Source of the DNA: Streptomyces reniochalinae
Lineage (GTDB): Bacteria > Actinomycetota > Actinomycetes > Streptomycetales > Streptomycetaceae
DNA length: 64,000 nucleotides
Reading direction: 5' to 3'
NCBI RefSeq assembly: GCF_003323735.1
Contig: NZ_QOIM01000040.1
Span: 124,001-188,000, forward strand
The translations under genes and the position numbers were made by a program. Of the stretch, positions 19,848 to 29,283 are shown piece after piece; the stretch's first letter is position 1, and each line of letters begins with the position of its first letter. The notes below the pieces were generated by a model, which did not search any database, was not told the origin of the DNA, and saw nothing but the letters and a program-made list of their open reading frames with translations.

Positions 19848-20249
19848 ATGACTCAGATCGTATGCGCGGATGAGAGCACGTCGCAGGGCCGGTGCGCAGC
19901 GCTTGTGCTCGATGTGGAGGAGGAACGGGTCAGTGTGCGCGAGCTGATCAGACGGCGGGTGTTCCAGGAGGTCGCCGAGTACCACGCAGGGGATGCAGCC
20001 GGGCCGTTTCGGGGGCTCGTGCGGCCGACGGCGGACGAGGCCGCCCTGAACGGCTCGCGGGGCCCGTCCCGTCCGCCGCACCGGATCGACCCGGAGCGGC
20101 AGTTCGACGCCGCGGTGCGGGCGTTCGAGAGGAACGGCTTCCTGCTCCTGACCCAGGAGCGGCAGTTGACGCGTCTCGACGAGGAGATCGACCTCGTGGC
20201 GGGGTCGGAGATCACCTTCTTGAAGCTCGTCCCCCTGGTGGGTGGCTGA
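19848..20249 (+). CDS. 133-aa protein with a ubiquitin/MoaD-like Gly-Gly C-terminus, function unknown
   Basis: I do not recognise a named family. The N-terminal part (RCAALVLDVEEERVSVRELIRRRVFQEVAEY, about 15-45, given in two pieces as strand pair and helix) resembles a beta-hairpin followed by a helix. The C-terminal part (about 97-133) runs GFLLLTQERQ, LDEEIDLVAGSEITF, LKLVPLVGG and ends exactly at Gly132-Gly133. This strand-strand-GG layout recalls beta-grasp proteins (ubiquitin, ThiS, MoaD) whose free diglycine tail is activated by E1-like enzymes. The similarity is by eye and not tested. The TGA overlaps the ATG of the DUF4132 gene, so the two are translationally coupled. No E1-like, JAB or RING gene is adjacent. 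Confidence 0.75.
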   Translation: MTQIVCADESTSQGRCAALVLDVEEERVSVRELIRRRVFQEVAEYHAGDAAGPFRGLVRPTADEAALNGSRGPSRPPHRIDPERQFDAAVRAFERNGFLLLTQERQLTRLDEEIDLVAGSEITFLKLVPLVGG

Positions 20250-22936
20250 TGAGCGACTTCGACGCGTGCCGGGCCGCGGTGCGGGCCGCCGCCGAACGCG
20301 ACGACGCCTCGGCGGTCCACGAGGCGCTGGCCTCCGTTCCCGAGCTGTCCTGGGCGGTGGAGCTGCTGCGGCCCCTTCCCGAATACCTTCGTCTGCGCAC
20401 CCGGTTGCGGGCCGACGAGGCCTACCGGCAGGCCGAGACGGAGCAGCAGCGTGCCGCCAACCTGTACCTGCGGGTGTCGGAGTCACCGGAACTGGCCGCC
20501 CTGGGCCCTCGCGAGCTGGAGGACGTCGTACGGGCGGCCGTCGCACGCAAGGCTTCGGCGGCGGCCTGCGAACGGGCCATCGGCCGCGTGCAACTGCCGT
20601 GGGTCCTGCTGGACGTGCTGCCCGACGACGCCCGGCACCGCCTGCTGCGCCACTGCGCCGAGCGCTACCACGACGCTGAGACGCCGGAACAGCGCGACCA
20701 GGCCGTCGTCCTGCACGCCATGGCGTCGGCGGGCCGTCCTGACGACCTCATGGCGGCGGACCGTCAGCGCTTGCTGGCGGGCTGGGCGGGGAATGTCCAG
20801 TACACGCTGGAGAGTTACGACGCGGCCTGGGTCGAGCTGGCCTCGGGCCGGCAGATCCCGTCGTCTCTCGGCGCGGAGATACGGCGGGCCTACCACGACA
20901 GCCAACCGATCAGAACGACGGCCTCCCGGGAAGTCCTGCGGCTGCTCGCCGAGCGCCACCCGGTGCTCAACGCCGGTGAGCGGTGGTCGGATCACGCGCT
21001 CGCCGAGCTGGCCAAGCTGCCCGCGGCCTGGACCGACGTGCTGCGGCACGCCGCGACGCTGACGTCGGTCAGGCCCGGCGCACCCTGGGCACGGACGGCG
21101 CGGGCCCTGCTCGCCGAGGTCGAAGCGGAACGGTTCCTGGAGCGGGTGGCGGACTGGCTGGCCCTGCTGGGCGGCCCGCCCACACTGCCGCGTGAGCGGG
21201 GGTTCGCCTACGACCCGTACAACTACGAGGTGGCGCGCGGCCTGGTGTGGACGCTGACGTTCCTGCCCGGACACGCGCGGGCCCCCCGGGCGCTGGGCGC
21301 GGTGCTGGACAGAGCGCTGCGCAGAGTACCGGGTGTGGGCCCGGGCATGCCGAAGCTCGCCAACGCGTGTGCGACGGCGCTGTGCACCATGGAGGGGGAG
21401 GCCGCTCTCGCGGAACTCGCCCGGCTCACCACCCGGGTGACGTACAAGGCGACACTCAAGATTCTCCAGGCCGGGCTGGACACGCGTGCGCGGGACCAGG
21501 GACTCGGCCGGGAGGAGATCGAGGAGCTGGCCGTTCCCTCCTACGGGCTCTCACCGCAGGACGGCCGCCGGGTTGTGCACTTCGGGGACGAGGCGGCGGA
21601 AGCGACCGCCGAGCTGGTGATCGACGGTGGCACCGCGGTGCTGCGCTGGCGGAACGCCGCCGGCAAGCCCGTCGCCTCGGTCCCCGCCGCCGTGCGGCGC
21701 GACCACGCGTCCCGGCTGAAGGAGCTCAGGGCCGAGGTCAAGGAGATCAACGCGACGCTGGGCGCGGTGGCCAGGCGTCTGGACAGGGCTCTGCTCACCC
21801 GGCGCTCATGGCCCGCCCAGGTGTGGCGCGAGCGCTACCTGGAACATCCGCTGGTTGGTACGGTCGCCCGCCGCCTGCTGTGGACGCTCGACGGCACCGC
21901 CTGCCGCCACACCGACGGCGCACTGCGCGACCTGACGGGCGAGCCGGTGACGGGCCAGGGCACCGTGCGGCTGTGGCACCCGGTGGGCAGGCCCGTCGAG
22001 GAGGTGATGGCCTGGCGGCGGCGCCTGGAGGACGAGCGGATCACCCAGCCCTTCAAGCAGGCGCACCGCGAGGTCTACCTGCTCACCGACGCGGAACGGC
22101 GCACCGCCACCTACTCCAACCGCTTCGCCGGGCACATCCTGGGCCAGCACAGGTTCCGCTCACTGGCGGCCCAGCGCGGCTGGCACGACGCCGAGCTGCG
22201 GATATGCCATCACGACACCTCCTACCCGCCCGCCGTGCGCGAACTGTCCGAGTGGGGGCTGCGCGCGGAATACTGGGTGCGCGGCGAGGGCGAGTCCGGC
22301 AACGCGCCGACCACCGACTCGGGCGCCTACACGCTGCTGGCCACGGACCAGGTGAGGTTCTACCCGATCGACGCACCGGGCAACACGATCAGCAGCGAGG
22401 GGAGGCAGGGGTTCTGCATGCCAGGACCCGAGAAGGTGGACCCCGTGCCGCTGGAGGAGATACCGGCCCGGGTGCTCAGCGAAGTGCTCAGAGACGTCGA
22501 CCTGTTCGTCGGCGTCGCGAGCGTGGCCGGTGACCCCACGTGGCAGGACGGCGGACCCGGCGGGCACTACGCGCGGTACTGGTCCTCCGTCGGCTTCGGC
22601 GAGCTGAGCGAGACCGCGCGCACCCGCCACGACCTGCTGGCGCGGCTGCTGCCCCGGCTGGCCATCGGCGACCGCTGCCACGTCGAGGGCCGCTTCCTGC
22701 ACGTCAAGGGCGACCTGCACACGTACAGGATCCACCTCGGGTCGGGGAACGTCCTGCTGGATTCGGGGGACCGGTACCTGTGCGTTGTCGCGAAGAGCGA
22801 GCCCTCGTCCTCCCCGCACGTGTATCTGCCGTTCGACGGCGACTGGACGCTGTCGGTGATCCTGAGCAAGGCGCTGATGCTGGCGGACGACACGCGGATC
22901 ACCGACCCGGTCCTGCTCGAACAGCTCCGGGGATGA
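20249..22936 (+). CDS. DUF4132-domain protein (YehI/MolR-like), coupled to the Gly-Gly protein
   Basis: An 895-aa, mostly helical cytosolic protein without signal peptide or membrane segments. The N-terminal half (about 1-400) is helix-repeat-like; the centre and C-terminus carry features that I associate with DUF4132: WRERYLEHPLVGTVARRLLW, ITQPFKQAHREVYLLTDAER, FAGHILGQHRFRSLAAQRGW and a final ILSKALMLADDTRITDP segment. The biochemical function of this family is unknown; E. coli YehI/MolR belongs to it. ATG at 20249 overlaps the upstream TGA; the open frame begins earlier only by chance. Stoichiometric action with the 133-aa partner is likely from the coupling, but is inference. Confidence 0.85.
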   Translation: MSDFDACRAAVRAAAERDDASAVHEALASVPELSWAVELLRPLPEYLRLRTRLRADEAYRQAETEQQRAANLYLRVSESPELAALGPRELEDVVRAAVARKASAAACERAIGRVQLPWVLLDVLPDDARHRLLRHCAERYHDAETPEQRDQAVVLHAMASAGRPDDLMAADRQRLLAGWAGNVQYTLESYDAAWVELASGRQIPSSLGAEIRRAYHDSQPIRTTASREVLRLLAERHPVLNAGERWSDHALAELAKLPAAWTDVLRHAATLTSVRPGAPWARTARALLAEVEAERFLERVADWLALLGGPPTLPRERGFAYDPYNYEVARGLVWTLTFLPGHARAPRALGAVLDRALRRVPGVGPGMPKLANACATALCTMEGEAALAELARLTTRVTYKATLKILQAGLDTRARDQGLGREEIEELAVPSYGLSPQDGRRVVHFGDEAAEATAELVIDGGTAVLRWRNAAGKPVASVPAAVRRDHASRLKELRAEVKEINATLGAVARRLDRALLTRRSWPAQVWRERYLEHPLVGTVARRLLWTLDGTACRHTDGALRDLTGEPVTGQGTVRLWHPVGRPVEEVMAWRRRLEDERITQPFKQAHREVYLLTDAERRTATYSNRFAGHILGQHRFRSLAAQRGWHDAELRICHHDTSYPPAVRELSEWGLRAEYWVRGEGESGNAPTTDSGAYTLLATDQVRFYPIDAPGNTISSEGRQGFCMPGPEKVDPVPLEEIPARVLSEVLRDVDLFVGVASVAGDPTWQDGGPGGHYARYWSSVGFGELSETARTRHDLLARLLPRLAIGDRCHVEGRFLHVKGDLHTYRIHLGSGNVLLDSGDRYLCVVAKSEPSSSPHVYLPFDGDWTLSVILSKALMLADDTRITDPVLLEQLRG

Positions 22937-22945
22937 CGCCGAACC

Positions 22946-25534
22946 TCACCCCTCGGCCCGGCCACGGGCGTGCAGCCGCATCAGGTTGTGCAGCCGGTAG
23001 CGTCCGGGACCGGCTGACTCCAGCAGGGAGCTGTCGACCAGGGCCTCCAGCAGGTCCTCGGCCTCTTCCGCGGGGCGGTCGAGGAGCGCGGCGGCGGCGG
23101 CCAGCGGGATGTCGGGGCCCTCGGTGAGCCCGAGCAGGCGGAAGGCCCTGGCCTGCTCCGCGTCCAGGTGGGCGTAGCCGAGCTCGAAGGTGGCCCCGAC
23201 GGCCTGGTCGCCCGCCTGGAGCTCGTCAAGCCGGCGCCGCTCGTCGGCCAGCTTGGCGGCGAGCACGGAGACGGTCCAGGTACGGCGGGCCGAGAGTCTG
23301 GCGGCCGCGATGCGCAGCGCCAGCGGCAGGAACCCGCAGGCCGCCACGACATCCATCGCGGCCTCCCGCTCCGCGCCGACGCGTTCCGCCCCCACGACGC
23401 GGGAGAAGAGGGCCATGGCCTCGCCGGGGCCCAGCACGTCCAGGTCGACGAGGCGGGCACCGGCGAGGTCGACCATGCGGACGCGGCTGGTCACCAGCGC
23501 CGCGCAGCCCGCGGTGCCGGGAAGGAGGGGGCGGACCTGGGCGGCGTCGCGGGCGTTGTCGAGCAGGACCAGGACGCGGCGGCCCGCCAGCAGCGAACGG
23601 AAGAGCGCCGCGCGCTCCTCGACGCCTTCCGGGAGGGAGGCGTCGTCGGTTCCCAGGGAGCGGAGGAACCCTCCGAGCACGGCTGCGCCGTCCGCGGGGG
23701 AGGCGCCGGTGCCCTGGAGATCGACGTAGAGCTGTCCGTCGGGGAACCGGTCGGCCACGGCGTGCCCCAGGTGGACGGCCAGCGCCGTCTTGCCGACGCC
23801 GCCGATACCCGCGAGCGCCATGACGGTGCCGTCGGCCCGCGAGAGCTGGGCGCCGAGCCGGGCGACGAGCGAGTCCCGGCCGGTGAAGTCGGGGAGAGTG
23901 GCCGGAAGTTGGGCCGGCCGGGCGGGTGTACGCGCCTGCGTGGTGCCGCTCTCGCCCGGGGGCGCCAGGGTCTCGTCGGCCTCCAGAATGCGCTGCTGGA
24001 GCGCGGCCAGCTCCGGGGCCGGGTCGACTCCGAGCTCGTCGGCGAGCAGGCGCCGGATGTCGGCGTGCACGGCCAGCGCCTCGGCCTGGCGGCCGCTGCG
24101 GTAGAGCGCGAGCATCAGCAGCTCGCGCAGCCGTTCCCGCAGCGGGTGCGCGGCGGCGAGTGCCGTCAGTCCGGCGACGGCTTCCGCGTGCCGGCCGAGC
24201 CGCAGGTCGAGGTCGTACCGCAACTCCAGCAGGCTCATCCGCCACTCCGCCAGGCGGGCGCGCTGGGCTTCGGCGTACGGGCCCGGTATGTGGGCGAGGG
24301 GTTCGCCGCTCCACTGGGCCAGGGCCGCGTCGTACAGCTCACAGGCCCTGGCCAGGTCGCCGCCCGAGGCGGCCTTGTCGGCCTGCGCGGCCAGCTCCCG
24401 CGCGGTTTCCACATCGAGTGACGTACCGCCTCCCTCGCGCAGCGCGTAGCCGCCGGACTCGCTGACCAGCAGGTCGCCGTCGGGTCCGAGGGCCTTGCGA
24501 ATGCGCGACGCGTAGGTGCGCAGCGCCGCCCTTGCCTGCTCGGGGGGCTCCTCGCCCCAGATGGCGTCGATCAGCTCCTCGGCGGTCGCGGTGTGCCCGC
24601 CGCGCAGCAGGAGCGCCGCGAGCAGCGCTTTCTGCTGGGGCGATCCCAGGGAAAGAGGCTGGTCCCCGCGCCAGACGCGTACGGGGCCGAGGACGGTGAG
24701 GCGCAGCGCACCGGCACCCGGCGGGACCGGGCTCGTCCGGGGCGCGGGACCGTGCGCGGGCGTGGGCCCGGACAGGGCCGGGGGGCCGGCCAGGGCCGCG
24801 GGTCCGGACCGGGGCGCGGGGAGAGGCTGAGCCCGAGTCACATGTGCACCCAAGAAGGGGTCCTCAGCGGCGAACGGGACCCCTTCGCGGGACGGTTCGC
24901 GGAAGGGGGCCTCTTCGCCGGGCCCGCGGAAGGCGGCCTCCCCGCGAGGCGGGACCGCGTCGGAGCCCTGCGGCGTGCGCGTGCACACACGCCGCCACGC
25001 CTCCACCCACGGGCGCCGCTCCCTGGCGGGAACCTCGCAGGCGTCCAGGAACGCGACCAGCTGGCGCTCGTCACGCGGCACCGTCTGCCCGCGCAGTATG
25101 CGGTGGACCGTGCTGTGCGGCAGCGCGCCGTAACCCCCCGCTCGGTGCTCCATGGTCCGCAACGGGGGCCCGCCCGCCTCGCTGTAGAGCCCCCACAGCG
25201 CGGCCGACAGGCCCGGCAGATCCGCGACGGTCTCCGGGGCCGGTGTCATGCGGCCTCCCGCGGCGCCGTGCAGATGCTCCTGCCGAGCCCTGCGCCACAT
25301 CCGCAGAGCCACCTCCACCGACACGCCACACCCCCGGGCGTACGCCTCGACAACGGGCCCCGTGGGCACCGACGTCGCCGAAGCGGCCCGCTGTAGCGTC
25401 GTGGCGTGCAGCCCGGTGCGCACGGCGAGCTGAGCGTAGGTCAGACCTTCCGCCGCTCGCTGGTGCCGCAGCCACCTGACGAGATCGGCGAGCGCCCGGT
25501 TCGGTGTGGTGATCGGCTTCTCTCTGCGCCCCAC
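22946..25534 (-). CDS. SARP-family regulator with N-terminal HTH and NB-ARC domain (AfsR-like, lacking TPRs)
   Basis: An 862-aa regulator. Residues 13-70 form an XRE-like helix-turn-helix (LTYAQLAVRTGLHATTLQRA), with a second helical region near 105-185. A proline-rich linker precedes the OmpR-type DNA-binding domain (276-370, LRLTVLGPVRVW), the bacterial transcriptional activator domain (about 375-520) and an NB-ARC ATPase with Walker A GIGGVGKT (576-583) and VLVLLDNA as Walker B. AfsR-type proteins (about 990 aa) continue into TPR repeats; this one stops soon after LHNLMRLHARG, so the TPR sensor is absent. GTG at 25534 follows the TGA of the small membrane gene by 13 nt, with TGAGGG as ribosome site. 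The ATG at residue 96 is an alternative start. Confidence 0.88.
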   Translation of the reverse strand: MGRREKPITTPNRALADLVRWLRHQRAAEGLTYAQLAVRTGLHATTLQRAASATSVPTGPVVEAYARGCGVSVEVALRMWRRARQEHLHGAAGGRMTPAPETVADLPGLSAALWGLYSEAGGPPLRTMEHRAGGYGALPHSTVHRILRGQTVPRDERQLVAFLDACEVPARERRPWVEAWRRVCTRTPQGSDAVPPRGEAAFRGPGEEAPFREPSREGVPFAAEDPFLGAHVTRAQPLPAPRSGPAALAGPPALSGPTPAHGPAPRTSPVPPGAGALRLTVLGPVRVWRGDQPLSLGSPQQKALLAALLLRGGHTATAEELIDAIWGEEPPEQARAALRTYASRIRKALGPDGDLLVSESGGYALREGGGTSLDVETARELAAQADKAASGGDLARACELYDAALAQWSGEPLAHIPGPYAEAQRARLAEWRMSLLELRYDLDLRLGRHAEAVAGLTALAAAHPLRERLRELLMLALYRSGRQAEALAVHADIRRLLADELGVDPAPELAALQQRILEADETLAPPGESGTTQARTPARPAQLPATLPDFTGRDSLVARLGAQLSRADGTVMALAGIGGVGKTALAVHLGHAVADRFPDGQLYVDLQGTGASPADGAAVLGGFLRSLGTDDASLPEGVEERAALFRSLLAGRRVLVLLDNARDAAQVRPLLPGTAGCAALVTSRVRMVDLAGARLVDLDVLGPGEAMALFSRVVGAERVGAEREAAMDVVAACGFLPLALRIAAARLSARRTWTVSVLAAKLADERRRLDELQAGDQAVGATFELGYAHLDAEQARAFRLLGLTEGPDIPLAAAAALLDRPAEEAEDLLEALVDSSLLESAGPGRYRLHNLMRLHARGRAEG

Positions 25535-25547
25535 GGTCGAGACGCCC

Positions 25548-25850
25548 TCAGACCTGCGAGCCGACCCGCAGCCCCCGTATCACCAGGCGGCCCACCCGGC
25601 TGCCGCCGCGCAGTGCGAGCAGCACACCGAGCGCGACGAGTCCGGCGGCCCCCAGCACGTCGCGGACCGCGGATGGCGGTGTCCCGGTGACGGTCAGTGC
25701 GCTGGCCAGTACGGCGATCACCACGACGACCACGACCTCCGACGGGCCGGGCCTGCCCTGGTCGAACGGTTTCGGCTCGACACAGTGAGCCGGGGAAGCC
25801 GGGGAAGGGGTGGGTCCGGCGCAGCGGGCCGGGAGGGGAAGGCGGAACAT
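25548..25850 (-). CDS. Small two-helix membrane protein upstream of the SARP regulator
   Basis: A 100-aa protein with a proline-rich N-terminus (to about 38) and two hydrophobic segments, VVVVVVIAVLASALTV (39-55) and VLGAAGLVALGVLLAL (65-80), ending in a basic tail. The ATG at 25850 has a perfect AGGAGG 8 nt upstream, which fixes the start; the open frame continues upstream without support. It is cotranscribed with the regulator 13 nt downstream and may anchor or signal to it, but no family was recognised. Confidence 0.7.
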   Translation of the reverse strand: MFRLPLPARCAGPTPSPASPAHCVEPKPFDQGRPGPSEVVVVVVIAVLASALTVTGTPPSAVRDVLGAAGLVALGVLLALRGGSRVGRLVIRGLRVGSQV

Positions 25851-27164
25851 GGATCGTGCCTCCTGAGATCGTCCGCCCGGCGTTGCGAGCCGGGCGCGTT
25901 GCGGGCTCCACACGTCTGCACGGCCGACCGGTGCTTGCCGACACCGGCGGCTGGAGAAGCATCGTGCCACTCCCCGCACCCGGAAGCAGGTGCCCGAAGA
26001 GGGCAAGGGGAGTTGATGCGTTCCTGTCCCGGACGCCGGGCCCGGAACAGCCGGGGGCAGACGCTCCCGACACGGGTGTGACCAGCGACGGAACACCTGC
26101 CGGTGTGGCGGCGCCGCACGACCGCGCCGGAAGATGCGTCCCCGTCCCACCTCCGCTTGCCGATTGGTGACCGCCCTCTGCGAGCATCTTCGGCGTACGG
26201 GAGAACTCCCGTACCGCTCCCTGAGAGTTGCGGGCTCCACCGAGACGAGCAGGGACATGAGGCGGACACGCGTTGCCGCGCGTCACCGCTTCCGGGGCCG
26301 GCGTGCGCGACGCGGACGCCGGCCCCGCTACGGGCGCGCCCGGTCAGGACCGGGCGCGGCGACGCTGCCGGGCCGGATACGGCGGTGCTGCCACCCCGCG
26401 TGTGCCGCCCGGCGGCGCCGTGCGGCGCCGTTCCCCCGCGTGGCCGCCCGAGCCCTGCGCCCGGCGCAGAGCGAGCGGCCTCGGTTACCGCACACCAACT
26501 TCACCCGCGCCACTGAGCCCACCCGGGCCCCGGGCCCCACCCTGCCCACCGGGCTAACCGGTGCCCTGGGAGCTCACCCGGGACTCACCGGCCCCTCCGG
26601 CCTCTGGCCCCCGGCCTCGCCGGGCCTTCCGGTCCGTCCGGGCCCGCCCACCGGGCTCACCAGCCCTCCGGGGCTCGCCGGCCCTCCGGGCTCACCGGTC
26701 TTCCGGGCTCACCGGTCCTCCGGGCCATCGGGCCACGGGCCCTCCGGGGCTCTGGGCCTCCGGCCCACCGGCTCACCGGGCCCCCGGTCCCGCCACCCGG
26801 CCCACCGGCCGGGCAGACCAGCGTCGGCGTCGTCGGGGCGGGCGAGGGGTCAGGAACCGCACAGGGATTCGAGGACGGGCGGCCCGCCGCCCGTCCCCGC
26901 AGTGTGAGATACGAGTCATCCGGGGGACGGGAGGCATGCGGGGCGGGTGCGAGGGAACAGCCGCATCCGGCTCGTGCGGGTGTCCGCACACGCCGCGCCG
27001 GGCTGCCATTCGTGTGACTGATATGGCACCGGCCGGTGAACCCGGACGCCGGCGGAACATTAGACTCTGGAAGACCGCCCGGCCGAAGGGTTGGGGAGGA
27101 ATCGGTACGGTCCGACAACGACAGCTCGACAGCGTGTTCACACGCTCGAAGCAAGGAGGTACGG
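25851..27164. other. 1.3-kb stretch without a supportable gene
   Basis: Frames here are proline/glycine/arginine-rich in all directions, lack ribosome sites and show no recognisable motif. The centre carries imperfect short repeats (listed separately). The right end holds the dxs promoter: TAGACT at 27061-27066 is a good -10 hexamer about 100 bp before the dxs start. The left end must contain the promoter for the small membrane protein. Confidence 0.5.
26670..26740. repeat. Imperfect 17-18-bp tandem repeats (CTCCGGGCTCACCGGTC type)
   Basis: Four adjoining copies begin with (C/T)TCCGGG and end with CCGG or similar: CTCCGGGGCTCGCCGGCC, CTCCGGGCTCACCGGTC, TTCCGGGCTCACCGGTC and CTCCGGGCCATCGGGCC. 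Related but more degenerate copies extend on both sides (about 26570-26800). One plus frame reads as Gly-Pro-rich, collagen-like peptide, but without a start or ribosome site. Confidence 0.6.
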
Positions 27165-29102
27165 GTGGCGTTGCTGACCCGCATCACGGGACCAGGCGAT
27201 CTGGACCGGCTCACTCCGGAGCAGCTGGAGACGCTGGCAGGGGAGATCCGCACCTTCCTGGTGGGGGCGGTCTCCAAGACCGGCGGGCACCTGGGCCCGA
27301 ACCTCGGCGTGGTCGAGCTGACCATCGCCCTGCACCGCGTCTTCGACTCCCCCAAGGACAAGGTCCTCTTCGACACCGGGCACCAGTCGTACGTGCACAA
27401 GGTGCTCACCGGGCGGCAGGACTTCTCCCAGCTGCGCGCGAAGGGGGGTCTGTCGGGCTACCCTTCGCGCGCCGAGTCGGCGCACGACGTGATCGAGAAC
27501 AGCCACGCCTCGACGGTGCTGGGCTGGGCCGACGGGCTGGCCAAGGCGAACGAGGTCCGCGGCAGGGACGACCACGTGGTGGCCGTCATCGGTGACGGCG
27601 CGCTGACCGGCGGCATGGCGTGGGAGGCCCTCAACAACATCGCCGCGGCGAAGGACCGTCCGCTGGTGATCGTCGTCAACGACAACGAGCGCTCCTACTC
27701 GCCCACCATCGGCGGCCTGGCCAACCATCTGGCCACCCTCCGCACCACCGACGGCTACGAGCGCTTCCTGGCCCGCGGCAAGGACGTGCTCAACCGCACC
27801 CCCGTCGTCGGAAAGCCGCTGTACGAGACGCTGCACGGCGCCAAGAAGGGGCTCAAGGACTTCATCGCGCCGCAGGGCATGTTCGAGGACCTGGGCCTGA
27901 AGTACGTCGGGCCGATCGACGGGCACGACATCGCCGCCGTCGAGTCCGCGCTCCAGCGTGCCAAGCGCTTCGGCGGGCCCGTGCTGGTCCACTGCCTCAC
28001 CGAGAAGGGCCGCGGCTACCAGCCCGCCCGCCAGGACGAGGCCGACCAGATGCACTCGGTCGGCGCCATCCACCCCGACACCGGCCTGCCGGTCAAGTCC
28101 TCCGGCGCCGACTGGACCTCCGTGTTCGGCGACGAGATGGTCCGGCTCGGTCGCGAGCGTGAGGACATCGTCGCCATCACCGCGGCGATGATGCGGCCCA
28201 CCGGCCTGCACGCGTTCGCGCAGGAGTTCCCGGAGCGCGTCTACGACGTCGGCATCGCCGAGCAGCACGGCGCGGTCTCCGCCGCCGGGCTCGCCACCGG
28301 CGGACTGCACCCCGTCTTCGCCGTCTACGCGACGTTCCTCAACCGCGCTTTCGACCAGTTGCTGATGGACGTGGCCCTGCACAAGTGCGGTGTCACCTTC
28401 GTGCTGGACCGCGCCGGCATCACCGGCTCCGACGGTGCCTCCCACAACGGCATGTGGGACATGTCGGTCCTCCAGTGCGTGCCCGGGCTGCGGCTGGCCG
28501 CGCCCCGCGACGCCGAGCAGGTACGCGCCCAGCTGCGCGAGGCCGTCCAGGTCGACGACGCGCCCACGGTGGTGCGTTACTCCAAGGGCGCGGTCGGCCC
28601 CGCGGTGCCCGCGGTGCGCCGGGTGGGCGGCATGGACGTCATGCGCGAGCCGGCGGGCGCCCCGGGCGCCGACGTCCTCCTGGTCTCGGTGGGCGCGCTC
28701 GCCCCGATGTGCCTGGAGATCGCCGACCTGCTCGACAAGCAGGGCATCACCGCCACTGTGGTCGACCCCCGGTGGGTCAAGCCGGTGGACGAGGCGCTGC
28801 CGCCGCTGGCCGAGCGGCACCGGGTCGTCGTCACCGTCGAGGACAACAGCCGGGCGGGCGGTGTGGGCTCCGCCGTCGCGCAGGCGCTGCGGGACGCGGG
28901 TGTCGATGTGCCGCTGCGGGACTTCGGCATCCCGGAGCGGTTCCTGGACCACGGCAGCCGCAAGGAGATCATGGCGGAGATCGGGCTGACCGCCCCCGAC
29001 GTGGCCCGCCAGGTCACCGGACTCGTCGCCAAGCTGGACGGCCGCGGCCCTGACCCCAGCGGCCCGCAGGTCAGCGCCTGGGAGGGCGCCACCCCCTCGT
29101 AG
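27165..29102 (+). CDS. dxs: 1-deoxy-D-xylulose-5-phosphate synthase
   Basis: This 645-aa thiamine-diphosphate enzyme condenses pyruvate and glyceraldehyde-3-phosphate, the first step of the MEP isoprenoid pathway. Features seen: DTGHQSYVHKVLTGR, the ThDP/Mg2+ motif GDGALTGGMAWEALNN (from G143) with NDNERSYSPTIGG, GIAEQHGAVSAAGLA with the catalytic Glu, and DRAGITGSDGASHNGMWD. GTG at 27165 with AAGGAGG (27153-27159) 5 nt upstream defines the start. It appears monocistronic; a GT39-type glycosyltransferase with its own promoter follows. Confidence 0.97.
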   Translation: MALLTRITGPGDLDRLTPEQLETLAGEIRTFLVGAVSKTGGHLGPNLGVVELTIALHRVFDSPKDKVLFDTGHQSYVHKVLTGRQDFSQLRAKGGLSGYPSRAESAHDVIENSHASTVLGWADGLAKANEVRGRDDHVVAVIGDGALTGGMAWEALNNIAAAKDRPLVIVVNDNERSYSPTIGGLANHLATLRTTDGYERFLARGKDVLNRTPVVGKPLYETLHGAKKGLKDFIAPQGMFEDLGLKYVGPIDGHDIAAVESALQRAKRFGGPVLVHCLTEKGRGYQPARQDEADQMHSVGAIHPDTGLPVKSSGADWTSVFGDEMVRLGREREDIVAITAAMMRPTGLHAFAQEFPERVYDVGIAEQHGAVSAAGLATGGLHPVFAVYATFLNRAFDQLLMDVALHKCGVTFVLDRAGITGSDGASHNGMWDMSVLQCVPGLRLAAPRDAEQVRAQLREAVQVDDAPTVVRYSKGAVGPAVPAVRRVGGMDVMREPAGAPGADVLLVSVGALAPMCLEIADLLDKQGITATVVDPRWVKPVDEALPPLAERHRVVVTVEDNSRAGGVGSAVAQALRDAGVDVPLRDFGIPERFLDHGSRKEIMAEIGLTAPDVARQVTGLVAKLDGRGPDPSGPQVSAWEGATPS

Positions 29103-29270
29103 TCGGCGCAACCCCGTAACGGCGCGCCTCTTCGTCACGCCGCGGCTGCCCGCCCGCGCACGGTGCGCGCCGCCCTGCCCGTATCCGGTGCGCTTCACCC
29201 CTTTCGTCCCGCAGTGGGCCGAGGGGGCGGCGCGCGCCGGGGGCGGCGGCCCGTCCGTGGCGGGCCTCGC

Positions 29271-29276
29271 TAGATT
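29271..29276 (+). promoter_or_regulatory. -10 element for a leaderless glycosyltransferase transcript
   Basis: TAGATT ends 7 nt before the ATG at 29284 and no Shine-Dalgarno is present, so the transcript probably starts at the ATG. This decides the start at 29284 over earlier in-frame codons (for example 29188). Confidence 0.5.
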
Positions 29277-29283
29277 GGGGCGT

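Noticed and set aside
26134..26907. Collagen-like Gly-Pro-rich frame (257 codons)
   Set aside because: No ribosome site or signal peptide, and the Gly-Pro pattern follows from the underlying CCGG-rich short repeats. Reported only as a repeat.
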